A DNA stretch of 11,902 nucleotides from Balneolia bacterium. GTDB taxonomy: Bacteria; Bacteroidota; Rhodothermia; Balneolales; Cyclonatronaceae. A program made the translations under genes and the position numbers. Of this stretch, positions 1-6,819 are shown piece by piece. Under the pieces are notes generated by a model that was not told where the DNA came from, did not search any database, and saw nothing but the letters and a program-made list of their open reading frames with translations. Positions within the stretch are counted from its first letter, which is position 1. Every line of letters starts with the position of its first letter. Where the stretch lies: assembly GCA_003566395.1 (NCBI GenBank), contig PXDL01000012.1, positions 1 through 11,902 on the forward strand, in the 5' to 3' direction.

Positions 1-134
1 AAGGAAAAAAGAAGCTTATTTCGACATCGGAGCTACATGATTACATCCAACCAATGAGGTTGACTCAGATTTACTCAAAAAAGCCGCACAATAATTCTAT
101 CATCCGCTTTCTGATGACTTCACCGGAATCATCC

Positions 135-175
135 AGACTCTTCACTGATTCAAAGTGAGTCTGCTCCGTTTTTTT
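135..175 (+). terminator. Weak candidate intrinsic terminator
   Basis: AGAC (135-138) pairs with GTCT (159-162) and TCACT (142-146) pairs with AGTGA (154-158), giving a nine-pair stem with a 3-nt bulge and a 7-nt loop. A run of seven T at 169-175 follows after six other bases. It could end a plus-strand transcript entering from the left. The distance between stem and T-run makes this weak. Nothing else is recognised in bases 1-226, where no convincing coding region is seen. Confidence 0.22.
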
Positions 176-226
176 CAATAAATCATACTTTTCAGAGGAG
201 AATCAAACTCATTTCTTAATTCGCTG

Positions 227-472
227 CTATTTCTGATCCGGGGCTTTAAATCTGTTAACACCCGACGGGCGCAATTTCCGGTGTTTGGTTGTCCGTCCGC
301 TGACCCGCTTGCGCCAGAGTTTGTAGCCGGACGACTTCAGCTCGGAGCGCATCAGCTCCTTAACTTCCTGTTCGCCAAGGCCGAACTGAAATTCGATTGC
401 TTCGAAGGGAGTACGATCCTCCCACGCCATCTCTATAATGCGGGAAATGTCTGGTTCTGACAGTTGAGGCAT
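227..472 (-). CDS. TIGR03643/DUF2805 family small protein
   Basis: An 81-residue basic protein of unknown function. I recognise the small DUF2805 (TIGR03643) family from the run MAWEDRTPFEAI (residues 15-26), a QFGLGEQEV segment (29-37), ELMRSELK (39-46) and the basic block KLWRKRVSGRTTKH (51-64), which together cover the usual family length of about 75-90 residues. Residues 8-46 look largely helical and may form a helix-turn-helix-like fold, while the C-terminal third is rich in Lys and Arg; nucleic-acid binding is therefore possible but only inferred. There is no signal peptide or membrane segment. The ATG at 472 fits the family's N-terminus. It is transcribed divergently from the SDR gene starting at 607, with 134 bp between the starts. 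No reaction or partner can be assigned. Confidence 0.85.
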   Translation of the reverse strand: MPQLSEPDISRIIEMAWEDRTPFEAIEFQFGLGEQEVKELMRSELKSSGYKLWRKRVSGRTTKHRKLRPSGVNRFKAPDQK

Positions 473-606
473 AGTGTTGTTATTTTTTGAATTAACGAGG
501 CTATAACTTCATTGGGACCGGTATCGTTCCAACGGATTTGAGGAACAATTACCGCCGGGTTTCTGTTGAGGGCTGCATCAATCCACAATCTCAAAACAGA
601 ACCTTT

Positions 607-1326
607 ATGAAAGATCAAGTAGTATTAATTGCCGGAGGATCCGGAGGTGTCGGCACGGCTACCGCCAAGCTGATGTCGAAGGCTGGAGCTAAAATCGTAC
701 TTGCGGCAAGGAACCGGGAAAAAGCCGAAAAGACGGCTAAAGAAATTAACGGCAAAGGAGGAGAGGCCTACGTAATCGACCTTGACGTTACAGACGCTGC
801 GTCGGTTGAAAAAATGACCGCTGACGTGATTAGCGAACTGGGCAGAATTGATATACTCGTAAATGCTTTTGGAATCGGTATCATCAAACCTATGCCGGAT
901 ATAGCTGCTGAAAAAGCCAAAGAGCTTTTTGATGTAAATGTTTACGGCACTTTTCTGGTAACGCAATCGGTTTTTCAGCACATGGCTGAAGCCAAAAGCG
1001 GCAAAGTCGTCATGTTTCCGGGGATACTCGGTAAATCGGTGATGCGCGGCTCTTCGGTCTATTCAGCCAGCAAGTATGCGGTAACGGGCTTCACCAAGGC
1101 GCTTGTGGAAGAGCAAAAACGTGCGGGCGTTAAATTCAGCCTGCTGTATCTGGGAGGCGTGGATACCGGTTTCTGGGATAGCGACGAAATCGAGATGCGG
1201 GTGCAGCGCGATAAAATGCTTACGCCCGATGAAGTGGCCAAAGCCGTCTATTATGCGGTCACGCAGCCGGGAAGCTCAGTGATGAACGAGATTGTTATTC
1301 AGCCTGAAAGCCATCAAATGGTTTAA
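607..1326 (+). CDS. SDR family oxidoreductase, catalytic Ser replaced
   Basis: A 239-residue classical short-chain dehydrogenase/reductase, probably cytoplasmic and NAD(P)-dependent; the substrate is unknown. The Rossmann glycine motif is GGSGGVG (residues 10-16). NAFG (86-89) stands where NNAG is usual, Asn111 lies in DVNVYG, and the active-site YSASK gives Tyr152 and Lys156. The catalytic serine normally sits 13 residues before the tyrosine; here that position is Gly139, within FPGILG, where most SDRs read ISSxAG. Activity may therefore be altered, or this may be a divergent subfamily. I chose ATG 607 because the Rossmann strand starts at once (MKDQVVLIAG); a TTG at 538 would add 23 unrelated-looking residues. 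No Shine-Dalgarno site is evident. The gene ends four bases before a strong terminator hairpin shared with the convergent lat gene. A role as 3-ketosphinganine reductase cannot be excluded but is not indicated by context. Confidence 0.9.
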   Translation: MKDQVVLIAGGSGGVGTATAKLMSKAGAKIVLAARNREKAEKTAKEINGKGGEAYVIDLDVTDAASVEKMTADVISELGRIDILVNAFGIGIIKPMPDIAAEKAKELFDVNVYGTFLVTQSVFQHMAEAKSGKVVMFPGILGKSVMRGSSVYSASKYAVTGFTKALVEEQKRAGVKFSLLYLGGVDTGFWDSDEIEMRVQRDKMLTPDEVAKAVYYAVTQPGSSVMNEIVIQPESHQMV

Positions 1327-1329
1327 AAA

Positions 1330-1365
1330 AAACGGGAGTCATCTTTTTGGTGATGACTCCCGTTT
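1330..1365. terminator. Bidirectional intrinsic terminator between SDR and lat
   Basis: Bases 1330-1343 and 1352-1365 are perfect 14-bp inverted arms (AAACGGGAGTCATC and its complement) around an 8-base loop. It lies between two convergent genes: the SDR stop is at 1326 and the lat stop at 1394. On the minus strand the stem runs straight into eight U (complement of the A-run 1325-1332), so it should terminate lat efficiently. On the plus strand only three T follow the stem, so termination of the SDR transcript may be weaker. Confidence 0.88.
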
Positions 1366-1393
1366 CCAATCAAAACCTTTCGGCCTGTGGCTG

Positions 1394-2773
1394 TCAGGAA
1401 TGACCGTTAGGACTTCCTGCTGCTCTGGATTTTACCACAGGGCACCTGGAGGCCGAAGATTTATAGGCCTTTTCTATTATTTCCATGCCTTCATCAATGT
1501 GCTCCCGGCCTACGGTTAAAGGTGGACGAAAGCGTATGGAATGGGTACCACATTTGAGAATTAACAATCCGTTGTTAGAGCATTCTTTGGCAAAGGCAGA
1601 ACGGGAATGATCATCCGGAAAATCGAAGGCGCACATAAGTCCTTTGCCCCGCGCATTGGAAACATACTCGTAACGCGAGGTGAAGTCCTGAAGACGCTCA
1701 AGCAGGTAACCGCCCACTTCAGCTGCATTCTCTACCAGCGATTCAGCTTCAATAATTTCCAGATAGCGCTGAAAACGGACCATATCAACAAGATTTCCGC
1801 CCCAGGTTGAATTAATGCGCGATGATACGTGAAACACGTTGTTCTCAACTTCATCGATACGCTTGCCGGCAAGAATTCCACACACCTGGGCCTTTTTTCC
1901 GAAAGCCAGAATATCGGGCTTTACATAATGCTCGTGGCACCAGAATTTTCCGGTCAGCCCGACGCCCGTCTGGACTTCATCATAAATAAGCAGGGCTTCA
2001 TGCCGGTCGGCTAAATCCCGAAGAGCCTGATGAAATTCAGGGCGGAAATGATTGTCGCCCCCTTCACCCTGTATGGGCTCAATTATGATGGCGGCAATAT
2101 CATCTTTATGAAGTTCAAAATAACGCTCGGCCTGTGCGATAGCTTTCTGCTCGGTTTCAGCAGTTTTGGCCGTGTTTTCTTTCGATTCAGGAAAGAACAT
2201 TTTGGGGTTGGTAACCCGCGGCCAGTTGAATTTAGGGAAAAGGGCAACCTTGCCGGGTTCGGTATTGGTCAGCGACATGGTATAACCTGTGCGGCCGTGG
2301 AAAGCCTGGTCGAAATGGAGAACTTTATGTCCTTTTTCTGCCCGGTATCCTTTGGCAAAATTCTTTTGAACTTTCCAGTCGAAAGCTACTTTCAGTGCAT
2401 TTTCAACAGCAAGTGCTCCGCCCGCAACAAAAAATGTATGCGGAAGATAATCCGGAATACCGACCCTGTCGAAGGTATCCACGAACTCGGCCAGTTCCCT
2501 GGTATAAATATCGGAGTTTGATGGATTATTGACGGCGACTCTGGAAATTTTTTCTACAAAATCGGAATCACCCATCATCGGATGATTCATACCGAGGGGG
2601 TTTGATGCGAAAAAGGTGAAAAAATCGAGATATCTCTTGTTGTGTTTGGAATCGTACAGATAAGGGCCGCTGCTTATTTCTAAATCAAGTACCATGTCGA
2701 AGCCGTCTGCAAGGATGCGGCGTCCCAGAATATCATGTACCTGACTTGCGTCGATAGATTGCTTAACAGTCAT
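1394..2773 (-). CDS. lat: L-lysine 6-transaminase
   Basis: A 459-residue class-III PLP-dependent aminotransferase. The family (EC 2.6.1.36) moves the epsilon-amino group of L-lysine to 2-oxoglutarate, giving glutamate and 2-aminoadipate 6-semialdehyde, which cyclises to piperideine-6-carboxylate. Diagnostic features are DFFTFFASNPLGMNHP (residues 50-65), FVAGGALAVENALK (115-128), EPIQGEGGDNHFR (232-244), YDEVQTGVG with PLP-binding Asp265, the FGKKAQVCG motif with the probable Schiff-base Lys293, and STWGGNL (322-328). These match lysine 6-transaminase rather than generic ornithine or acetylornithine enzymes. The length fits the family; the last 20 or so residues form a low-complexity tail. 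ATG 2773 is followed by an ordinary family N-terminus. A promoter-like motif lies 57-89 bp upstream and a strong terminator downstream, so it looks monocistronic. The semialdehyde dehydrogenase that often follows in the pathway is not in this window. Confidence 0.93.
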   Translation of the reverse strand: MTVKQSIDASQVHDILGRRILADGFDMVLDLEISSGPYLYDSKHNKRYLDFFTFFASNPLGMNHPMMGDSDFVEKISRVAVNNPSNSDIYTRELAEFVDTFDRVGIPDYLPHTFFVAGGALAVENALKVAFDWKVQKNFAKGYRAEKGHKVLHFDQAFHGRTGYTMSLTNTEPGKVALFPKFNWPRVTNPKMFFPESKENTAKTAETEQKAIAQAERYFELHKDDIAAIIIEPIQGEGGDNHFRPEFHQALRDLADRHEALLIYDEVQTGVGLTGKFWCHEHYVKPDILAFGKKAQVCGILAGKRIDEVENNVFHVSSRINSTWGGNLVDMVRFQRYLEIIEAESLVENAAEVGGYLLERLQDFTSRYEYVSNARGKGLMCAFDFPDDHSRSAFAKECSNNGLLILKCGTHSIRFRPPLTVGREHIDEGMEIIEKAYKSSASRCPVVKSRAAGSPNGHS

Positions 2774-2829
2774 TCAATGTGTTGTTAAATGGTTGATGTT
2801 GATGCACCGAAAGATGTCATAAATATGGC

Positions 2830-2862
2830 TTAATATACCCAAAATGGGCACTTCTGAACAAA
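2830..2862 (-). promoter_or_regulatory. Candidate -33/-7 promoter of lat
   Basis: Read on the minus strand, TTTG (2862-2859) is followed by 21 bases and then TATATTAA (2837-2830). This resembles the Bacteroidota primary-sigma pattern TTTG-N19ish-TAnnTTTG, with mismatches at the end of the -7 element. It would start transcription about 50 bases before the lat ATG at 2773. A similar TATATTA element occurs before the SPT gene. It is a match by eye only. Confidence 0.4.
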
Positions 2863-2988
2863 CATTGCAAATATGGTTTAAACACTCTAAACCTTGATTC
2901 CCACAAATGAAACCGGGTACGAGCCTGTGTATGAAGGCTCATTGGTAACGCGGGAATGGTATTTTTGATACTTACACGCTTTACAGTC

Positions 2989-4089
2989 CTAAAGGGAAGC
3001 CAGATAGGTTTGCAGAATCTCGGTGAGTTTACGGTTGGCCCGGGGAAACGGATAGTCCTGAAGTTCATCCGGCCGTATCCAGCGAAGCTCCCGGCTGGCT
3101 TTTGCTTTCGGCTCACCCTTCGTGATTGAGCTTAAGTAGGCATGAAGGGTGATTTTGAAATGGGAATACGCGTGCTTGATCTCCGTAAGTTTGGCGCCGG
3201 TTACGGTTTCCACGCCCAGCTCTTCCTTAAGTTCGCGCTCCAGAGCTTGCTTGTGCTGCTCACCCGGCTCTACTTTTCCTCCCGGAAATTCCCAAAGACC
3301 ACCCAGCATCTTGTCTTCGGGGCGAAGTGCGATTAGCAGCCGGCCGGACTCATTTCTGCAAATACCGACTACAATCTGGTGATGCGGCACTTTCTTTTTC
3401 GGTGCTTTATAAGGAATTGACTCGGTTTGAGCCGTGTTGAAAGCAGTGCAGTGAAGCGATACCGGGCATTCCAAACAGTCAGGATTTGAGGGGGTGCAAA
3501 CGGTTGCTCCCAGCTCCATTACCGCCTGGTTGTAATCACCGGGACGCCCGGAATCAATGAGTTCGTCGGCCAGCTCCTGGATTTCCTTTTTCACCCTTGT
3601 GGTCGAAACGTCTTCACCAATTCCGAAAAGCCGTGAGATAACCCGAATGACGTTCCCGTCCACAACGGCGGCTGGATGTCCGAAGGCGATGCTTGCTATG
3701 GCGGCCGAAGTGTAGGGACCAATCCCTTTCAGGGCGCGAATATTCTCAGGGGTGTCTGGAAAGCGGCCGTTAAGGTTGTTCACGACCGAACGCGCCGCAT
3801 CCTGCATATTGCGGGCGCGGGAGTAGTAGCCAAGCCCCTCCCAGGCTTTAAGCACGTCCTGACGCTCAGCCTGTGCCAACGACTGAACATCGGGAAACTG
3901 TTCGGTAAACCGGTGGAAATAGGGAATGGCCTGATCAACCCTGGTTTGCTGGAGCATAATTTCAGAGATCCAGATGAGATATGGATCGTCGGTGCGCCGC
4001 CAGGGTAAATCCCGTTTATTTTCGTCGTACCAGAAAAGCAGGGAAGACCTGAACTCGTGCTTGCTGAAGTCGCTGCCTGAACTGATAAT
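2989..4089 (-). CDS. mutY: Adenine DNA glycosylase MutY, non-AUG start
   Basis: MutY removes adenine mispaired with 8-oxoguanine. From the first ATG (3957) the frame gives 322 residues, but the preceding in-frame codons read FRSSLLFWYDE, then RDLPWRRTDDPYLIWISEIM, which is the conserved MutY N-terminus including the catalytic Glu of the SE-x-MLQQT motif (E. coli Glu37). The gene must therefore start upstream, where no ATG, GTG or TTG is in frame. I place the start at ATT 4089 (366 residues), which shares one base with the preceding TGA stop; ATC 4086 and CTG 4092 are alternatives. A GGAG at 4097-4094 lies 4 bases before ATT and 7 before ATC. Also seen are the helix-hairpin-helix LKGIGPYTSAAI, catalytic Asp in VVDGNVIRV (about residue 144), the Cys-x6-Cys-x2-Cys-x5-Cys iron-sulfur loop (about 198-214) and a C-terminal Nudix-like 8-oxoG recognition domain with WEFPGGKVEPGE. 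It is probably cotranscribed with the two genes upstream. Confidence 0.93.
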   Translation of the reverse strand: MISSGSDFSKHEFRSSLLFWYDENKRDLPWRRTDDPYLIWISEIMLQQTRVDQAIPYFHRFTEQFPDVQSLAQAERQDVLKAWEGLGYYSRARNMQDAARSVVNNLNGRFPDTPENIRALKGIGPYTSAAIASIAFGHPAAVVDGNVIRVISRLFGIGEDVSTTRVKKEIQELADELIDSGRPGDYNQAVMELGATVCTPSNPDCLECPVSLHCTAFNTAQTESIPYKAPKKKVPHHQIVVGICRNESGRLLIALRPEDKMLGGLWEFPGGKVEPGEQHKQALERELKEELGVETVTGAKLTEIKHAYSHFKITLHAYLSSITKGEPKAKASRELRWIRPDELQDYPFPRANRKLTEILQTYLASL

Positions 4090-5645
4090 CAGTCTCCGCG
4101 GGATAAGGTCAGTACATTCACTGTAACCGAAAGGGAGGAAGCCGCCCCGTATTGGTCGGTGGCGATAACCTGAAACTGATGCTCGCCCTGTTGTCGCCTG
4201 CTGGGTGTCCAGGTGATTAATCCTGTTCGCTCGTTGATACGGGCTCCATCGGGCAGATCAACGCCCAGATAGCGGATCAGGTCTGAATCCGGGGTATCGG
4301 CAGCTGTGGCCCGAACCGGTAACGTAAATTCTTCACCCACCGGAATAGAAAGCGGCCTGACCGGATTGAACCGGGGAGGCGCATTAAACGCACGTACTTC
4401 CACATTAAATGAAGTGCTGTCGGTCCGGCCGTCGGCGGTGGAGGCGATAATAGTAAATCGTCTGGAGCCGATATCACGGGAGCCGGGCTGCCAGTAAAAG
4501 CCTTTGTTTCTTACCAAAGCCGTGGAACCGGAAGGCCGAATCTGAAATTGAACCTGAGAAGCGGGCACAGGATTTTCAAATTCAATGGGGATAATCACCG
4601 GACGAGGATAGGGCACACGCTGATCCGGAACGGGTGAAAGCCTGAGTCTGCCGTTTGTGCCGTTATCGTTGCCTGTGGTGGCGGTGGTTTCGGGAGCGCG
4701 AAGCGTCATAGTTGTAAGCTGATCGTATTCACTCATCCAGAGCCGGCCTTTGGTTCGGGCGATGTGGTTCCCCGCGCTTGAATCTCGACGGAGAAGGTTG
4801 GCATTTCCACCGTTTTCGGGAGCCGTCCATATTTCACCGCTTCGGGTGCGAACCACAAACATACCGTTCCACGAAATCAGCTGATCAACAGCGCCGTTTA
4901 CCTGAAAAAGGCTTCTGAGTTCTCCGTCAGACGAAATTTCATAAACGGTTCCTTCCGAACCGGTTACAATCGGCTGTCCGTCTGTTACAAAAAGATTGCT
5001 TACGGCAGGACCGAAGGAAAAACTTCTCTCATGCTCTGTATTTCCATCTTCCACCCGGAACTGATGGAGGCTGTTGTTAGAGCTGAGAACCATTAGAGTG
5101 TTCCCGAACGAGCGTATCGCGTAAACCCGGTTACGCCCGATCACGCCGATTTCAATCTCTTCCGGGGCAGTGTCGAAGGCTTCGGGGGAGTGAAGCGGCA
5201 ACCGGTACAAACCGGTTGCATCCATGCCTACGAAAAGATGATCACCGTTCCGGGCCATCGTTACAGGCCGTGAGGGCAGGTTGGTGGCGGAATAAACACC
5301 CAGCACCGAAGTAGGCTCAACAATGGTGAGGCGGTTTCCGGACCCCGTAAGGTAAGCGAAGCGCACATCGGCTTTCATCGCATTACCCCGCCGCTGCATA
5401 CCCTGCGAGCTGTATAACCACTGGAGAGAATCGGCGTGCGACCGGAAAACTACGAGCCCGTCTTCACTGGAAAGCGCATAAAGGTGCGTTTCGGAAGCCG
5501 CGACAGACTGAAGCCCGGGGATATCCATCAGCCGCGAAAGATCCTTCACAACATTAGGGCCGTCTTCGGCTGCGGCATTTAAAGGGGCATAAACAAAAAT
5601 AAAGGTAACAAATAGCGGAAAAACGGTTTTAAAAATATGATGCAT
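4089..5645 (-). CDS. Secreted beta-propeller / Ig-like (He_PIG-type) protein
   Basis: A 518-residue exported protein of unknown function. Residues 1-26 form a Sec signal peptide (basic start, hydrophobic core FPLFVTFIFVYAPLNA, likely cleavage after AAA); no lipobox cysteine is visible. Residues 38-315 are a run of short beta-rich repeats such as HLYALSSEDGLVVF, HLFVGMDATGLYRL and GTVYEISSDGEL, typical of a WD40/PQQ/Kelch-like propeller, but I cannot fix the blade number. A Thr/Asn/Gly linker (about 316-332) leads to two Ig-like beta-sandwich modules (about 333-420 and 421-513). The second carries PDGARINERTGLITWTPS, the hallmark of cadherin-like putative-Ig (He_PIG) domains. There is no C-terminal sorting domain, so it is probably periplasmic or associated with the outer membrane. 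It starts 24 bp after the epimerase stop and runs into mutY, which implies a shared transcript. A surface or envelope protein-interaction role is only inferred. Confidence 0.85.
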   Translation of the reverse strand: MHHIFKTVFPLFVTFIFVYAPLNAAAEDGPNVVKDLSRLMDIPGLQSVAASETHLYALSSEDGLVVFRSHADSLQWLYSSQGMQRRGNAMKADVRFAYLTGSGNRLTIVEPTSVLGVYSATNLPSRPVTMARNGDHLFVGMDATGLYRLPLHSPEAFDTAPEEIEIGVIGRNRVYAIRSFGNTLMVLSSNNSLHQFRVEDGNTEHERSFSFGPAVSNLFVTDGQPIVTGSEGTVYEISSDGELRSLFQVNGAVDQLISWNGMFVVRTRSGEIWTAPENGGNANLLRRDSSAGNHIARTKGRLWMSEYDQLTTMTLRAPETTATTGNDNGTNGRLRLSPVPDQRVPYPRPVIIPIEFENPVPASQVQFQIRPSGSTALVRNKGFYWQPGSRDIGSRRFTIIASTADGRTDSTSFNVEVRAFNAPPRFNPVRPLSIPVGEEFTLPVRATAADTPDSDLIRYLGVDLPDGARINERTGLITWTPSRRQQGEHQFQVIATDQYGAASSLSVTVNVLTLSRGD

Positions 5646-5669
5646 ATTTAAATAGAGTTCAGGTGTGTG

Positions 5670-6641
5670 TCAGAGCCAGTTGTGTTTTTTGTACCATTGA
5701 ACCGTATCGGCGATACCGTCATCAAGGGTGAAAAGCTGTTTGTAACCGAGTTCCTGCTTGATTTTATCCACCGAGCAGGTCCATTCGAGCGTCATTTCCC
5801 GGGCTTTATCTTTGTTCATTACCGGATATTGACCGATAAACGAGCCGACCGTTTCCAGCATTGTGCCGGCTGCGTGTACAATTGAAGGCGGAACAGGAAG
5901 GGTGATGAGTTTTTTTCCGAAAGCCAGAGAAGTTGCATCCTTGATCTCCTTCCAGGTGTACACTCGTTCACTTGATACGAAGTAGGAGCGAAGCCCGGGG
6001 GTGGTGTCTTTAGCGGCGAGCAACAACCCCTGAACCACATCCTGCACGTGAACCATCGAGATGCGCGTCTGCCCGTCTCCGCCCACAATCGGGCAAAAAC
6101 CTCTGGATGCCATCTTGAAAAAAGAATAAATTTGCTCCTCACGAGGACCAAACACGGCAGGGGGACGTAAAATGGTAATCGAATCCTCAGGCCGCGCAAT
6201 ACGGGCGATCATCTCTTCCATCTCTTTTTTAGACTCACCGTACATACTTACCGGCATCATCGGGTCCGATTCGGTAAGCGGGCGGGAGAAACTGGGTCCG
6301 GCGGCGGCAAGTGAGGAGAGGACGATAATTTTCTTTACGCCCGCTTTTTGGGCGCAGCGGATGATATTTTCGGTGGCTTCAACATTCACCCTTCTGAAGA
6401 TATCCGGTTTGGGCGCTTTTACCAGGGCGGCCAGGTGAAAAAGCACATCGCTGCCTTCAAGTCCTTTGCGTAAAGAGGGCAGGTCGTGCAGGTCTCCCCT
6501 AACAGCGGAGACCTTTTTGTTCTTCAGCCATTTGAGGTCGCTTCTGACCAGGCACCTAACCTCATTATCAGGTTCCCGGAGCAGTGCATCGGCAAGGTGA
6601 CTCCCGATAAAACCGGTACCACCCGTCACGAATACTTTCAT
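5670..6641 (-). CDS. Extended-SDR NAD(P)-dependent epimerase/reductase
   Basis: A 323-residue extended short-chain dehydrogenase (NAD-dependent epimerase/dehydratase or 3-beta-HSD-like family). The cofactor motif TGGTGFIG lies at residues 6-13, and GDLHD (49-53) is the usual acidic segment. HLAA (69-72), the VLSS serines (109-110) and YGESK (Tyr134, Lys138) complete the active site, and LRPPAVFGP (158-166) is the typical extended-SDR signature. It is full length, with a clean ATG at 6641 directly ahead of the Rossmann strand and no signal peptide. The substrate cannot be read from sequence; sugar nucleotides, flavonoid-like or sterol-like ketones, and long-chain ketones all occur in this superfamily. 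Because Caulobacter ceramide reductase (CerR) belongs to the same broad family and an SPT/bCerS-like pair lies about 3 kb away, a CerR-like role is a reasonable hypothesis. The gene is divergent from the first GT4 gene and heads the run with the propeller protein and mutY. Confidence 0.87.
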   Translation of the reverse strand: MKVFVTGGTGFIGSHLADALLREPDNEVRCLVRSDLKWLKNKKVSAVRGDLHDLPSLRKGLEGSDVLFHLAALVKAPKPDIFRRVNVEATENIIRCAQKAGVKKIIVLSSLAAAGPSFSRPLTESDPMMPVSMYGESKKEMEEMIARIARPEDSITILRPPAVFGPREEQIYSFFKMASRGFCPIVGGDGQTRISMVHVQDVVQGLLLAAKDTTPGLRSYFVSSERVYTWKEIKDATSLAFGKKLITLPVPPSIVHAAGTMLETVGSFIGQYPVMNKDKAREMTLEWTCSVDKIKQELGYKQLFTLDDGIADTVQWYKKHNWL

Positions 6642-6655
6642 AAAAAAATGAAATG

Positions 6656-6688
6656 TACTTATATTTGAAAATTTGACTAAAATACAAA
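6656..6688 (-). promoter_or_regulatory. Candidate promoter of the epimerase-propeller-mutY run
   Basis: On the minus strand TTTG (6688-6685), a 21-base spacer and TATAAGTA (6663-6656) lie just before ATG 6641, leaving a leader of roughly ten bases. Only the TA of the -7 consensus is well matched, so confidence is low. A 12-bp palindrome lies 9 bases upstream of it. Confidence 0.27.
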
Positions 6689-6697
6689 GAATGTGCC

Positions 6698-6709
6698 TTA
6701 AGCGCTTAA
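6698..6709. promoter_or_regulatory. 12-bp palindrome, possible operator
   Basis: TTAAGCGCTTAA is a perfect palindrome in the 177-bp space between the divergent epimerase (start 6641) and GT4 (start 6819) genes. Its position suggests an operator for a dimeric regulator controlling one or both directions. There is no flanking T-tract, so it is not a terminator. A direct repeat CTTCTCA (6722-6728 and 6734-6740) lies beside it. Confidence 0.3.
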
Positions 6710-6792
6710 TCGATTCAACGTCTTCTCAAAGGCCTTCTCATAAAATTTTGTCCGCAGACAGACTGAATTAAACCGGGGGAGGTGGCACGCTC

Positions 6793-6819
6793 ATGTTTTA
6801 TATGCTTACTCAAAACTAA
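6793..6819 (+). CDS. Possible 8-codon leader ORF coupled to the GT4 gene
   Basis: A tiny reading frame, MFYMLTQN and stop, is preceded by an unusually strong purine-rich Shine-Dalgarno stretch (GGGGGAGGTGG, 6775-6785) with about nine bases between GGAGGT and its ATG. Its TAA stop overlaps the GT4 start as TAATG (6817-6821), the classic geometry for translational coupling. Most genes here have no clear Shine-Dalgarno site, which makes this one stand out. The glycosyltransferase frame has no alternative ATG, GTG or TTG nearby that could use the site. Whether the peptide itself matters is unknown, and it may serve only to deliver ribosomes. Confidence 0.35.
   Translation: MFYMLTQN

Noticed and set aside
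538..606. N-terminal extension of the SDR from TTG 538
   Set aside because: The 23 extra residues are unlike SDR N-termini, and the Rossmann strand begins immediately after ATG 607.
607..1326. The first SDR as the 3-ketosphinganine reductase of the lipid locus
   Set aside because: It is far from the SPT gene, convergent with an unrelated gene and lacks the catalytic serine; there is no positive evidence.
2030..2521. 163-codon open frame antisense to lat
   Set aside because: The opposite strand encodes the conserved PLP-aminotransferase core; this frame shows no domain or start signal.
2921..2940. Hairpin GAGCCT/AGGCTC downstream of mutY as a terminator
   Set aside because: The stem is only 6 bp with an 8-base loop and no T-run on either strand; it could be chance.
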